Assembly (NCBI RefSeq): GCF_037975245.1
Contig: NC_092583.1
Location: 7,515,264 to 7,579,263, forward strand
Source: Apostichopus japonicus
Taxonomy: Eukaryota > Echinodermata > Holothuroidea > Aspidochirotida > Stichopodidae
Direction of reading: 5' to 3'
Length of the DNA: 64,000 nucleotides
A program made the translations under genes and the position numbers. Positions 46,501 to 52,835 of the stretch are shown piece by piece. Within the stretch, counting starts at the first letter, position 1. Each line of letters begins with the position of its first letter. A model generated the notes under the pieces. It ran no database searches. It was not told the DNA's origin and worked only from the letters and a program-made list of their open reading frames with translations.

Positions 46501-49096
46501 TGATTCAATAAACTTTGATTAACCTTGAAAAAAACACATTCCTGTTATATTCTTTTGCACTAAATCGTACACCCATATTCACCAGTGTGAAGAGAAATTA
46601 ACAAGAAGTTCCTACATAAGATGTACATTTCACATATCCGAAAATACTTTTCAATTCATCACGAAGATAAGCTGATTGATGTCTAGGAACCTGATACATC
46701 ATAAACTATATGACCAAAAAGACCAACAGAGACTGACCCAAGATGAAGGATACCACATAAAAAACAAGTTCTTAAATATTCTATGACATTACTAAACCTT
46801 GCAACGCCGTTCTCTCGACAAACAGGAAATGGGCTCTAAAGGCAACACTCTCAGGATGAAGTGTAACCTGCATAGACTTTTCGTGGCAAAGTAGCTTAAA
46901 TGCAAGTTCTGTATTTGTTGTACCATGATTGATATTGATAATTGTAGAGACAGAGCAAAGATATGAAACTAGGAATTGAAATTAGAACTTCCAGTATTGA
47001 GATACTGCGTCATTGATGCTCTTGTTTATTATTTTTTTATTTTTTTGGTAGTACGAATAATCATTCTGTTCATAGCTTATAAGAGCTGAAAAGAATATTT
47101 TGTTGATAGTTTATAGCCTTGCCTGAAGCCCAACGCCTTGACTTTACAACATCCATCAATCTCAATATGCATAATTCCATTAGTTGGTCATAGAGTACTT
47201 CAGTGTACCATATATGTGTCCACTGGGGGTTATAGGTGCTGTCAAAGTAAAACACACAGCTATATTTACAAATTACTTTGCATTTTCCAATGTTTACACC
47301 TGGATAAAGACAGGTAGAAATTATTTCACTATGAAGAGGAATGCAGAAGAGCGGTTATTATGATTTTGTGTTTGGTGAGGGACCTGCCTTAAGGCAGATC
47401 ACCTTTAGAGAGAGAGAGAAAGACAGGCAGTTTAGGTTAATTCCCTTGCCCAAGGCCAGATCATAACGACCCAGTCGACCAGTACTGGGACCTGCATTCT
47501 TTAAATTGCAAGCCTGGTGCCAACAACTTGACCACCATGTTAAAGGCTCTCAAAAGGTTGATAAATGAATACTCATCACTTGATTTTTCTCTCTTCAAGG
47601 ATGTTGCTATGGAAACCCTATGGTTGAAGAACAGGCACAAGGTAGAATTCCGTCTTCAGAACAAAGGGATCAAAGATACTATAAACCTGGAAATAGAAGC
47701 AAGATATGGGATGTCAGTGAAGAATCTATTCCAGTTTAATATTCAGTTGCAGGTAACTTGATTTTGGTTTAAATTGACACAAAGAAAAATTTGAATACTT
47801 GGAGTTTAATGTTTCACTTTGGATTTATATAAGCTACTGAGACTTTTTATATTTACCTTTTCTTTATTTGTTTACCATTTTTACATTCTCTAATGAAGTC
47901 ATTTTTTTTACATCTATTGAAATTTCAACTTTGTTTGCCTAAATTATTGAACTGTCTTCCATAATACAAGTTTGAAATATGATACAATTTTCAACAAAGC
48001 AAATATCTTTATGACAAGCTGTCTTTATATCACAAATGTTATACGTACAAACTATCCTAAAAGTAATTACTAAATAGCATATCTTAATATTATCACTTAA
48101 ACCACATTTTGATACACACTGTCAATTGATAGAGATGAGATATTCACAAACTAATTTTCTAGGAGAATCATCAAGCTTTCCTCTTCCTTTTCTCTTCACA
48201 GATTGACAAATTACTACATATTGACCAAATCACATCTCCATTCCAGCTCGTCCTACCTGAATGTGAGTAATTAGTTACATGATTAAAATTTAATATCATG
48301 TTAATTAAATGTAGGCCTTTATATGTAAAGTGTTGATGTTTGCTTTACAATCCTTACATATGAGATGTGTACACCTTATCCTACTTTGCATAGAGGAGTC
48401 CAGGCTTTAGTTGCCATGTCAACTAGTGGACCAACTATCAGCTATTTGCTATACTCGATATTAAGGAAAATCAGTTCTGACACCAAAGCAACACACTTAA
48501 AGACTGAGTATATACACTGTATTGAAGTCTCAATGCAGTAAAAAATAAAAATTAATGAAATTCAACCACCTGTTTGAAAATATACATTCTGGAGTTATAT
48601 CAGATTTTAAATTTAGTCTCATTGAAAACTCTGAGCTTTTAAGGTTTATTTTGCCAGTGTGTGTAAGATACACATCACTGTTGTCTCACAATTCTGAATA
48701 TTGTTTGCATGAAACAGGTTCTGAGGAATTTACTGTATGTAGAGTAATGCATTTAACGTATTTGCAAGTTCCACCTCTTCTTTCAACATCACAGCCATCA
48801 TCAAATCTTTTGATCAGCTAAAGCAGAACTTATCAGAACATCTTGATGTAGACCAATCTACCCTGCTGGCAAATATTTTCCAACTTCCCGAGGAAGGAAT
48901 TACTGAAATCAAGAAGCACAAAACACCGGGAACTCTTTTATTAGAGAAGCTGACCAAAAATTCACTGATATCTCCCACAAACATCACAAAATTGGAAAAT
49001 GCCCTAACAGAACAAGGAAATGAAGAGTGTGCGAAACTTGTCAGAGATTTCAGATGGAAAAATCCTGTAGTTCAAGCAACAATGTGCCAAGAATAA
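19567..49096 (+). CDS. Large multidomain gene: propeller, DEDs, coiled coil, two ZU5-UPA-DED blocks, UBA-like (20 exons, 1,728 aa)
   Basis: Joined exons: 19567-19586, 21404-22232, 26865-27129, 27862-28598, 30045-30182, 32591-32675, 34443-34766, 35928-36404, 36586-36812, 37268-37429, 38138-38290, 39154-39214, 39836-40152, 40502-40679, 41163-41486, 42312-42541, 43114-43257, 47600-47752, 48202-48262, 48795-49096. All introns are GT-AG and every phase agrees, giving 5,187 nt. Modules by residue: propeller 8-283; DED-like 284-371; coiled coil 372-663; DED-like 692-780; ZU5 862-955 and UPA 959-1034; DED-like 1160-1250; UBA-like 1275-1320; ZU5 1332-1430 and UPA 1433-1509; DED-like 1629-1728. ZU5-UPA-death domain is known from UNC5, PIDD and ankyrins. 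No signal peptide or membrane segment is seen, so it is probably a cytoplasmic death-fold scaffold (inference). Confidence 0.82.
19735..19995 (+). repeat. tRNA-derived SINE with CATA repeat tail
   Basis: Box A TAGCCTAGTGGTTAACGCC and box B GGTTCGATTCC head, body with GTGTGTCGTCTGG, GGCTTCGGTCAGC, CATGGCTTCTTTCGCGAG and GCTTGCGGGAAGATC, and a (CATA)n tail at about 19,965-19,992. A diverged copy is at 38,482-38,715. Confidence 0.85.
20308..20425. repeat. Dispersed repeat, copy 2 (pairs with 9,055-9,190)
   Basis: CGTGAAAACTTTAGACCAAG and further AATAGCG-containing segments recur in the same order as at 9,055-9,190. It lies in intron 1 of the large gene. Confidence 0.6.
21404..22232 (+). CDS. 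Exon 2: beta-propeller-like domain
   Basis: 829 nt between acceptor CACACACACAG and donor GTAAGT, 276 open codons. It shows about six repeats of a beta-rich pattern in which a hydrophobic strand pair is followed by a D-rich turn (VCLLDDRLFLTCCNDTIALY; VYVGLTSSEVIVLD; LFICTGRDDRALMCN; LFLVTTTGEVHEYH). This fits a WD40/NHL-type propeller as found at the C-terminus of TRIM-like proteins, but here it is N-terminal and no RING or B-box is seen upstream. A propeller would serve as a binding or sensor platform. Confidence 0.8.
22500..23190 (+). repeat. ~215-bp tandem repeat, about three copies (intron 2)
   Basis: Successive copies share GGTATCAGTGAATG, AACACAACTATTA, GAGATCAAAATGGTGGAAAA, GGATGCTTCTTACACTTTGC and AAATTTGGCAAATATTTTT. 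Copies start at about 22,500, 22,715 and 22,925, with a partial fourth after 23,120. An open frame at 22,749-22,946 is one repeat unit, not an exon. Confidence 0.8.
24299..25690 (+). repeat. ~145-bp GGTCA-rich tandem array (about nine units, intron 2)
   Basis: Units contain ACAC.ATATCTCAAGAAGGGA, TACCACATTGAGTACA, AAGCCTATTGTTTT and AGGTCAAAGGTCATTTGGGG. The phrase ATATCTCAAGAA recurs near 24,393, 24,538, 24,831, 24,977 and 25,122, a spacing of about 145 bp. Divergence grows toward 25,690. Diverged relatives lie at 14,786-15,510, 32,085-32,420, 35,040-35,720 and 41,580-41,850. Confidence 0.85.
25700..26864. other. Intron 2, last part
   Basis: AT-rich with no recognised repeat or exon. It ends in a T-rich tract (T10 at 26,841-26,850) and the acceptor TTTTGTTACAG. 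Confidence 0.5.
26865..27129 (+). CDS. Exon 3: DED-like domain 1
   Basis: 265 nt, acceptor TTTTGTTACAG, donor GTATGT. Residues 284-371 follow the helix pattern of death-effector domains: SLELLIEKDDCQKLLDYLEV, then FSSLVHHLREAGKVYFDDIN, then LMTACSDKGLSKLMAVLTIY. A polar 'G.v...di..L' step leads into two amphipathic helices that end in 'L..i..y'. DEDs bind other DEDs in caspase-8/FADD-type assemblies (family knowledge). A DD is the alternative fold. Confidence 0.78.
27862..28598 (+). CDS. Exon 4: long coiled coil of 14-residue repeats
   Basis: 737 nt between acceptor TTTGTTTCAG and donor GTTAGA. After a Lys/Glu-rich helix start, thirteen units of 14 residues (consensus TEEERQQLKDALKA; 42 bp each, 27,990-28,535) form two heptads per unit, a continuous coiled coil of about 27 nm if fully helical (inference). 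Within it a 42-residue higher-order pattern is visible: LKDAL, F/YKDAL, LTGRL. Coiled coils usually drive oligomerisation. Confidence 0.88.
27990..28535 (+). repeat. 42-bp coding minisatellite with ~126-bp higher-order period
   Basis: Thirteen 42-bp units starting at each ACAGAGG.GG/AAAG. Groups of three units (LKDAL/FKDAL/LTGRL types) repeat, giving a 126-bp superunit. Length polymorphism is likely. A 204-codon open frame on the minus strand is a by-product. Confidence 0.85.
28600..30044. other. Intron 4, with a hAT-like terminal remnant
   Basis: Mostly unremarkable AT-rich DNA. At about 29,330-29,415 the sequence carries repeated AATCGG/ATAATCGGT and ends AATCGGTTGAACACTAAT, typical of one end of a hAT-type element. 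The partner end and target duplication were not found. Confidence 0.4.
30045..30182 (+). CDS. Exon 5: end of coiled coil
   Basis: 138 nt, phase 0 at both ends, acceptor TTTACATTACAG, donor GTAAAG. It encodes 46 residues of helix (ELEEAKSSLRATKDELVKSQ, then KQTREALNQQEL) with heptad spacing of hydrophobics, continuing the coiled coil. Confidence 0.8.
30240..30560. repeat. Dispersed repeat in intron 5
   Basis: CGGGTTGATA, ATTGTTACAGATAG, GACGGGTTATTAC, TGTACCAATA and GATCATGTGATCATGGC are shared with the interrupted copy at 9,780-10,310 and 11,200-11,290. A smaller related stretch is at 31,380-31,460. Confidence 0.55.
30625..31315. mobile_element. Possible non-autonomous DNA element with GGTTCCTTGC ends
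   Basis: GGTTCCTTGC at about 30,638 and its reverse complement GCAAGGAACC at about 31,297 bracket a stretch rich in TGACC and GTGTGTG. No clear target duplication. It could also be a recombined dispersed repeat. Confidence 0.35.
31460..32590. other. Intron 5, remainder
   Basis: Contains a diverged GGTCA-type repeat at about 32,085-32,420, with a perfect AGGTCAAAGGTCA at 32,340-32,352. Otherwise nothing recognised. Confidence 0.5.
32591..32675 (+). CDS. Exon 6: short linker exon
   Basis: 85 nt, acceptor TTATTTGCAG, donor GTAGGA, phase 0 in and 1 out. It encodes a Ser/Thr/Glu-rich linker (ASYTSVTAEETLLEECETPD). The phase fits both neighbours. Small linker exons are the least certain part of the model after exon 1. 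Confidence 0.68.
32680..34442. other. Intron 6
   Basis: A G-run lies at about 32,832-32,845. The last ~85 bases (from 34,358) are the part duplicated at 11,305-11,393. No other feature recognised. Confidence 0.5.
34443..34766 (+). CDS. Exon 7: DED-like domain 2
   Basis: 324 nt, acceptor TTACATTTCAG, donor GTAAGA, phase 1 at both ends. Residues include LDSTLKLAILFGLPPAETDM, then ETPGITLINFMKTRNIINM and DVTNLQKGLVYIQL. The pattern 'La.lfgLp..e', 'pG..Ll..L..r..i', 'di..L..gL..i' is shared with exons 13 and 20, so these are related death-fold modules. The exon is duplicated at 11,394-11,608. Confidence 0.75.
34820..34910. repeat. CR1/L2-like 3'-end remnant
   Basis: AATAATAAT repeats followed by TACTTATATAGCGC and AAGCGCTTTACA resemble the 3' end of the CR1-like element at 10,308. 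Only the terminal part is present. Confidence 0.5.
35035..35800 (+). repeat. GGTCA-rich repeat block in intron 7, homologous to 25,060-25,780
   Basis: The succession of units, including the unusual stretch with CTCACTCCCCTCTTACCTGT, TTGTACCACATTGAGTACAA and TTGTTG.AGACCCTCACT.., follows the same order as the end of the intron 2 array. This indicates that introns 2 and 7 share a copied block of about 700 bp. Confidence 0.75.
35928..36404 (+). CDS. Exon 8: acidic linker and ZU5 domain 1
   Basis: 477 nt, acceptor CTATTTTTAG, donor GTAAAG, phase 1 at both ends. After a Ser/Glu-rich linker, residues 862-955 match ZU5: GGTISVMGVHLTIPEDAL, then MTPLIKLEPEGLALNKPAQL and IIPHSA. The 'G.l...g..l.iP..Al', 'lsP.v...P.gl...kP..l.iPh' pattern is the family signature. 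In UNC5, PIDD and ankyrins ZU5 precedes UPA, as here. Confidence 0.88.
36586..36812 (+). CDS. Exon 9: UPA domain 1
   Basis: 227 nt, acceptor TTATTATAG, donor GTGAGG, phase 1 in and 0 out. Residues start WNEEKSVDWKLEPEKISLD and include YVFVNLVSQ and FRIVPFIDGILDAKDDVL. This is a beta-rich UPA-type segment directly after ZU5. The HFS autocleavage motif of PIDD is not seen at the equivalent place. Confidence 0.78.
37268..37429 (+). CDS. Exon 10: UPA-to-death-fold linker
   Basis: 162 nt, phase 0 at both ends, acceptor TGTTTTAG, donor GTTTGT. Residues LLLEDHQSKLSLGNYTTFQV probably complete the UPA beta-sandwich. It corresponds to exon 17 (144 nt) in the second block. Confidence 0.72.
37431..38137. 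other. Intron 10
   Basis: No recognised repeat or coding signal. Confidence 0.5.
38138..38290 (+). CDS. Exon 11: linker, counterpart of exon 18
   Basis: 153 nt, acceptor TCCATTAG, donor GTGAGT, phase 0 at both ends. It encodes HVDIDHLCAASRVSHQFRLK and a following beta-like stretch. Exon 18 has the same length and phases and a similar V-x-F-R-L pattern. Confidence 0.72.
38482..38715 (+). repeat. tRNA-derived SINE (same family as 19,735-19,995)
   Basis: Box A TTAGCTCAGTGGTTAACGCC, degenerate box B GGTTTCGAGGC, then the body with GTCGTCCAG, GACTTTGGTCAGC, TTATAAGCC, ATGGCTTCTGCGCGAGTTCC and GCTTGCAGGAGGATC. It matches the copy at 19,735 in order and is more decayed. Confidence 0.8.
39154..39214 (+). 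CDS. Exon 12: 61-nt exon, counterpart of exon 19
   Basis: Acceptor TTTTTCTTCAG, donor GTGAGT, phase 0 in and 1 out. It encodes VKNILLSPESQEILFREQNP. Exon 19 has the same length and phase and a similar peptide (IDKLLHIDQITSPFQLVLPE). This pairing supports both tiny exons. Confidence 0.72.
39836..40152 (+). CDS. Exon 13: DED-like domain 3
   Basis: 317 nt, acceptor CTCACTTTCAG, donor GTATGT, phase 1 in and 0 out. Residues YEELRGEIAKLLDKQHCEQL, GMFFGLTPAEKEKIQEAAKS, ILMKILDERELIMSDRMIGL and GGLKAIHFNKVATKVLKYID give six amphipathic helices with the same spacing as exons 7 and 20. A Lys-rich tail follows. By position it equals the death domain after ZU5-UPA in UNC5 or PIDD, so DED versus DD is open. 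Confidence 0.76.
40502..40679 (+). CDS. Exon 14: UBA-like segment between the two blocks
   Basis: 178 nt, acceptor TTATTGTTCAG, donor GTAAAG, phase 0 in and 1 out. Residues LIEEGYKKLDVQRALKLSHG and KLDLGRRLLLLA resemble the three-helix UBA pattern ('l.e.Gy....v.kAL..s.gn.e.a..lLl'). UBA domains bind ubiquitin (family knowledge). A ubiquitin link for this protein is inference. It has no partner in the other block. Confidence 0.6.
41163..41486 (+). CDS. Exon 15: ZU5 domain 2
   Basis: 324 nt, acceptor TTTCTCCTCCAG, donor GTCTGT, phase 1 at both ends like exon 8. Residues include GGELVIAGVNLLIPAGALHT, LRLTPFVKFGPESLTLHKPV and TLIIPHCA, all ZU5 signature positions. It is shorter than exon 8 because the Ser/Glu-rich linker is missing. 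Confidence 0.88.
41580..41850. repeat. Diverged GGTCA-type repeat in intron 15
   Basis: GTAGAGGTCACAATCATT, CAAAAGGTCATTTGAGGTCA and GTCAAAGCCTGAAAACCTT are distant relatives of the 145-bp unit. The rest of this intron is featureless. Confidence 0.45.
42312..42541 (+). CDS. Exon 16: UPA domain 2
   Basis: 230 nt, acceptor ATTTCCTTCAG, donor GTAAGT, phase 1 in and 0 out like exon 9. Residues WSLERKHLSCSMNSQHLAVG, IGLHVSFVPKMRKRVCILPI and DQLTIHLWFHNDDTLEHK align with exon 9 (WKLEPEKISLD..., IVPFIDGILDAKDDVLITVC). HLS stands roughly where PIDD has HFS, but this is not enough to claim cleavage. Confidence 0.75.
43114..43257 (+). CDS. Exon 17: UPA-to-death-fold linker, second block
   Basis: 144 nt, acceptor TTAATAG, donor GTTAGT, phase 0 at both ends like exon 10. 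It encodes SLINEEIYQQKGTIIHDPVF, VHLKSM and a Ser/Thr-rich tail. It has little similarity to exon 10 except position and phase, so it rests on splice logic. Confidence 0.65.
43260..44610. other. Intron 17, first part
   Basis: No recognised exon. Open frames of about 90-126 codons at 43,660-44,187 on both strands lack splice context or family motifs. Confidence 0.45.
44619..45778. mobile_element. Non-autonomous hAT-like element with 8-bp target duplication
   Basis: The ends are inverted repeats: left TAGTGTTTTCACGGGT, right (reverse complement) TAGTGTTACACGGGT. Both sides are flanked by the same 8 bases CTAGAACT (44,611-44,618 and 45,779-45,786), the target duplication size of hAT elements. 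Subterminal CCCG/CGGGTA-rich sequence is present at both ends. No transposase frame is seen. The inside contains tandem repeats at 44,640-45,200. Confidence 0.85.
44640..45200 (+). repeat. Tandem repeats inside the hAT-like element
   Basis: Two ~170-bp units (GTACCCGCCCGACGCGATAC ... CCCATTGACTTAGTGTGGTG ... AGATAACAGCAA) are followed by two shorter units that lack the GTACCCG part but keep GATTTC..ATTGACTTAGTG and ATCTTATA..ACTGCGTCAC. Confidence 0.8.
45790..47390. other. Intron 17, later part
   Basis: AT-rich, with an AATAAA-type site at about 46,508 that has no gene attached. No exon or named repeat supported. Confidence 0.4.
47390..47545 (-). repeat. Degenerate tRNA-derived SINE
   Basis: On the minus strand a box A-like TGGTGGTCAAGTTGTTGG, a box B-like GGTCCCAGTACTGG and CCTTGGGCAAGGGAAT resemble the head and body of a tRNA SINE. 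A GA-rich stretch lies at 47,408-47,425. It ends about 55 bp before exon 18. Confidence 0.45.
47600..47752 (+). CDS. Exon 18: linker, counterpart of exon 11
   Basis: 153 nt, acceptor TCTCTCTTCAAG, donor GTAACT, phase 0 at both ends. It encodes DVAMETLWLKNRHKVEFRLQ and a beta-like stretch. The length and phases equal exon 11. The preceding intron of about 4.3 kb holds the hAT-like element. Confidence 0.72.
47760..48200. other. Intron 18
   Basis: AT-rich with no features. It ends in the acceptor TTTTCTCTTCACAG. Confidence 0.5.
48202..48262 (+). CDS. Exon 19: 61-nt exon, counterpart of exon 12
   Basis: Donor GTGAGT, phase 0 in and 1 out, encoding IDKLLHIDQITSPFQLVLPE. It matches exon 12 in length and phase. 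Confidence 0.7.
48265..48794. other. Intron 19
   Basis: An open frame at 48,555-48,821 overlaps the acceptor but lacks splice support upstream. I read this as intron. Confidence 0.5.
48795..49096 (+). CDS. Exon 20: C-terminal DED-like domain 4 and stop
   Basis: 302 nt, acceptor TCAACATCACAG, stop TAA at 49,094-49,096. Residues FDQLKQNLSEHLDVDQSTLL, ANIFQLPEEGITEIKKHKTP, TLLLEKLTKNSLISPTNITK and ALTEQGNEECAKLVRDF follow the same six-helix pattern as exons 7 and 13. Ending a ZU5-UPA protein with a death fold matches UNC5, PIDD and ankyrin architecture. Confidence 0.78.
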
Positions 49097-49940
49097 TGAC
49101 TGAATTCATAATTTGGTTTATTGTAACCAAATAATGATTAATACGAACATCATATTACCAGTGGAGCTGTACCCAGGAATTTATTCACTTAAGGGGGTGG
49201 GGGGGGGGGACGGAGTCGGTGAGACTTTTTGTACAAACTGTTATTTACAGTCAGAGCTATAAACACAGGACTATATATAAGTGTAATTACACCTGCAGGA
49301 GTTACATAAAATATTCTTCACTTCACTTATCTAACACTGTTATGTATGTATATACTCTATGTGACTAAGTCCATATTGGTATACTTGCCTTTAATAGGCA
49401 AACAATTACAGTAACATATACAGAAATGTCAGCTTGTGCGTGTGCGAGTATGTGGCCCAAACCTGATAATATGGATGTATAGCTTCCCTATTGTGAGCAA
49501 GGGGGTAGGAAGCTTCCAAAAAATGTGGAACACAACTTCAGAGTGGCATTTTCTCATTCCACAACCACCACTCGTCATGCTATAAACAGATACACGCCGG
49601 CCATATCACTTAAATATATATGATGTGTTGGTATGCTATCAATACTATTATGGTGCAAGTGAATAATTAAAATAAAATATTAAAATTAACAAAGGCTTAA
49701 GATATTCAAAATGCATTTCTTCATCAAATGGGCACATTTTATTTGCCAGTAGTGCACATTTGCTATTTTGCAAAATAGTTGGGGGCACGTGCCCCCCCCC
49801 CCATGGCTCCTACCCCCCTGATTGTGAGTACAATGTTGTGATTGTTTTGGTGGTACTTGAAGGTTATGTAAGTTCAGCAAATGGCAACATGTGAACTCCT
49901 ATATTAGAACAACAGTAACTTTGACAGTTTTCATATGGAA
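49097..49940. other. 3' flank of the large gene
   Basis: An AATAAA at 49,671-49,676 is a possible polyadenylation signal, but it lies beyond a G-run (49,197-49,210) and dispersed-repeat-like sequence, so the true 3' end may be earlier. A C-run is at about 49,792-49,802. Confidence 0.35.
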
Positions 49941-49943
49941 GAT

Positions 49944-51810
49944 TACGGCATGCCATACGTTTCAAAAATGTCCAAAACAATATAAGCATGTCCAAAATTA
50001 TATAAGCATGTCCAAATTTATATAAACATGTCGAAACTAATATGAGTATGTCCAAAAATAATAAGAGCATGTCCAAAATAATATGAGAGTGTCGAAAGAC
50101 TATATGAGCATGTCCAACATATTAAAAGAATGTCGAAAAATAATACAAGTGGGACAAATGTAACTGCCTAATTCAATTTTGTATTGAACATTTTGGCGTT
50201 TTAAGTTACGCCATATGTTGCAAAATATCCAATAAAATATAAGCATGTCCAAACTTATATGAGCATGTCCAAATTTATATAGACATGTCAAAACTATATG
50301 AGTATGTCCAAAATAATACGCGCATGTCCAAACACATATAAGTATGTCAAAATATAATATGAGCACGCCCAAAATTATATGAGAGTGTCGAATAATAATA
50401 TAAAAGTCTCGAGTGTAACTGCTAACTTCAACTTTGTTATGAACATTTTGGCGTTTGAAGTCACGCCAAATGTTTCAAATATCGAACTTTTATATTGGTA
50501 TGTCGAAAAAAATTAGCTTACAATACCTTCTTTGGAGGTAATTTGTATCAACTGACACAATGGTTATCATTATGACAATATATTATTGAAACATTCTTCT
50601 GTTTTTGTGACGCAAATAATTCAAAATATGTAAAAACAAGACCATCACCTAACATTTTTCCTTTTTACATCCCTACGTAATGTGAGTGGTTTCGCCCTGC
50701 CTAGAGGTGCTGAGATTATTCATATATTGTTGCGACGGCAAAGAAGTTCACGTGCGAAAGTACGTAAAACATGCACAAGCGCTAACAACGTACATGTAGT
50801 TATCACACATGCGTACGTTGGCAGTGAAAATGAACTACTATACTGTGTTACTTTTTTAACGGAAAATTGTGACACTTAATTACGGTTACCAGGCGAAGTC
50901 GGACACTAGCCCAGAATTAAAAAAAAAATAAGCCTAGTTTAGGGGTATTCAACGTTTAATCTTCACTCTCACCTTTAAACTAAATTTCAAGATGGAAACG
51001 TGGGAAGAACTCGCCAACTACATATTATTGATTAAACCGCGTGGAATGTTGGACACAGTGGTTCTTCGTATTAAACTCACTGATAGTTACAGCACCTTGG
51101 GGCCAGGTTGATCACTCGCGCTACGAAACAACTCAACTAATATTTCCTCGAAAATAAAATCGTTCTTGATCGAAATATCATTAAAATATTAACACACACA
51201 CTAATACGGTAATGGATGAACTGTATATCGTCTTAAGTTACGCTGGATATGGTGTTTTTGTTTTCAGCATACCAAAATAAAAAGTTTGATATTTGGAACA
51301 TATGGCGTAAAATTCAAACGCCTGACTGTTCATTACAAAGTTGAATCGAGCAGTTACGCTCGTTACTTTTGTATTATTTTTCGACACTTTTTTATATTTT
51401 GGACATGCTCATATAGTCTTTCGACACTCTTATATTATTTTGGACATGCTCTCATTATTTTTGGACATACTCATATTGGTTTCGACATGTTTATATAAAT
51501 TTGGACATGCTTATATTTTTTTGGATATTTTGCAACAGATGGCGTGAATTCAGATGCCAAAATGTTCACTAAAAAGTTGAAGTTAGCAGTTACATTCGAC
51601 ATGTTCATATAATTTTTCGACACTCTCATATTATTTTGGGCATGATCATATTATTTTTGGACATACTTATATTAGTTTCGATATGTTTATATAAATTTGG
51701 ACATGCTTATATTTTTTTGGACATGCTTATATTTTTTTGGACATGCTTATATTTTTTTGGACATGCTTATATAGTTTTGGACATTTTTGATACATTTGGC
51801 ATTCCGTAGA
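49944..51810. mobile_element. Foldback element with long inverted arms of ~20-bp repeats
   Basis: The left arm (49,944-50,500) and right arm (51,270-51,810) are inverted copies, from TACGGCATGCCATACG...TTTCAAAAATGT at the outer ends to ATTGGT...ATATTGGT at the inner ends. Each arm has two modules: an array of a ~20-bp unit (AAGCATGTCCAAAATTATAT and variants) and a spacer with GGCGTTTGAAGTCACGCC and a TGTAACTGC motif. The central ~770 bp is unique and shows no gene. Long inverted, internally repetitive arms fit a foldback-type transposon. Confidence 0.75.
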
Positions 51811-51849
51811 AGATGCATTGTTCTTAGAATCTCTAACAGGTTTGTTTTA

Positions 51850-52680
51850 TGAAGGTATGTTGAGGTCAACAGATGTTGAAACCTGACAACTTTTGTAAAC
51901 ATAGTGTCTTAAGAAGTACAAAAGTTTCCAATATCTTGACCCCTTTTGCAGATTTCTTTGTCATTTTATAATGTTGGATAATATTGCACACTTTGACTGA
52001 TGTGTCAGTTTGTACATCAACCTGTTACATAAAAATGTTCAGTAATTCCCAACAAGATTGGCTACTTATATAAGGTATATTCGGGTGGCTCAATCAATTC
52101 TTAGATAATTACTGCTTCCTCTGGTCAAACCACATCCTCAAAGCCATTTTTTTTGTAGAAAGATATGAATTTGTTAAATATGATCATAGTAAGTTGTGAA
52201 TGCATCTGGCATTAACAGAATGAATGTCATTAAATGTTTCTGTTTTCTTCATAGTATCTTTATCATGTATGTATAGAATTATACAAAACTTCAAGAAAAG
52301 CTGAGATCTGATGAGCTATTTGGCTTTCAAAGAAATGTACATATTTACTTCATATTATTGACAATACAGATACGAACTCAGTAATCATTGATTATGCATG
52401 TAGAGTTGTTACTACCTGTAAGTTTAGGGTGATGGGAGGGGGACTATGCCAATGCCAAATGTATCTCTAGGTAAAGTGGAGGCAACAGATTCAAAATACA
52501 TTACAACAGACCTCTCAATACTCATTTTAGTACAGTGATCATACGGTTCTCATGAAGACCTTGATTATAGCTTTTACTTTGGCAGACCTATTCGTTCATG
52601 ACCCTTTTTGAGGAAAATTACACCCCTTGCATACGTATATACCTTTGTGGGTTTTTGCATTCCTGTAAACAGGCTGGCAA
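51850..52680. other. Intergenic, weak GGTCA-type repeat
   Basis: It starts with GAGGTCAACAGATGTTGAAA and TTGTAAACATAGTGTCTTAAG, distant matches to the 145-bp unit. The left flank of the foldback element has similar remnants, so that element may have inserted into one. The rest is featureless. Confidence 0.4.
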
Positions 52681-52689
52681 ACAATTAGA

Positions 52690-52835
52690 GAGATCCAGTG
52701 GTGTAGCTAGGATTTTTTGAGTGGGGGGCCGTGGGGGGGGGGGGCGCTGGAGGTTACTATCTAAGCGGAGCGCCACCTTGGTTGGCGCGGAGCGTACAGA
52801 GAAAATTTGAGATTTCAGCAGATAGCAGGAGATGG
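52690..52835 (-). repeat. Dispersed repeat with GGCGCT.CGCTTAGATA motif, reversed copy
   Basis: ACTATCTAAGCGGAGCGCCA and GTTGGCGCGGAGCGTACAG are the reverse complement of the motifs at 16.5-18.1 kb. A G-run precedes it. Confidence 0.65.

Noticed and set aside
46057..46522. Possible small gene with AATAAA at about 46,508
   Set aside because: Hydrophobic low-information frames, no start context or family. It lies within an intron of the large gene.
49864..50372. Minus-strand frames with repeated HAYIILDMLI-like peptides, and a possible CRISPR-like array
   Set aside because: They translate the ~20-bp minisatellite of the foldback arms. There are no unique spacers of constant length, and the window is eukaryotic.
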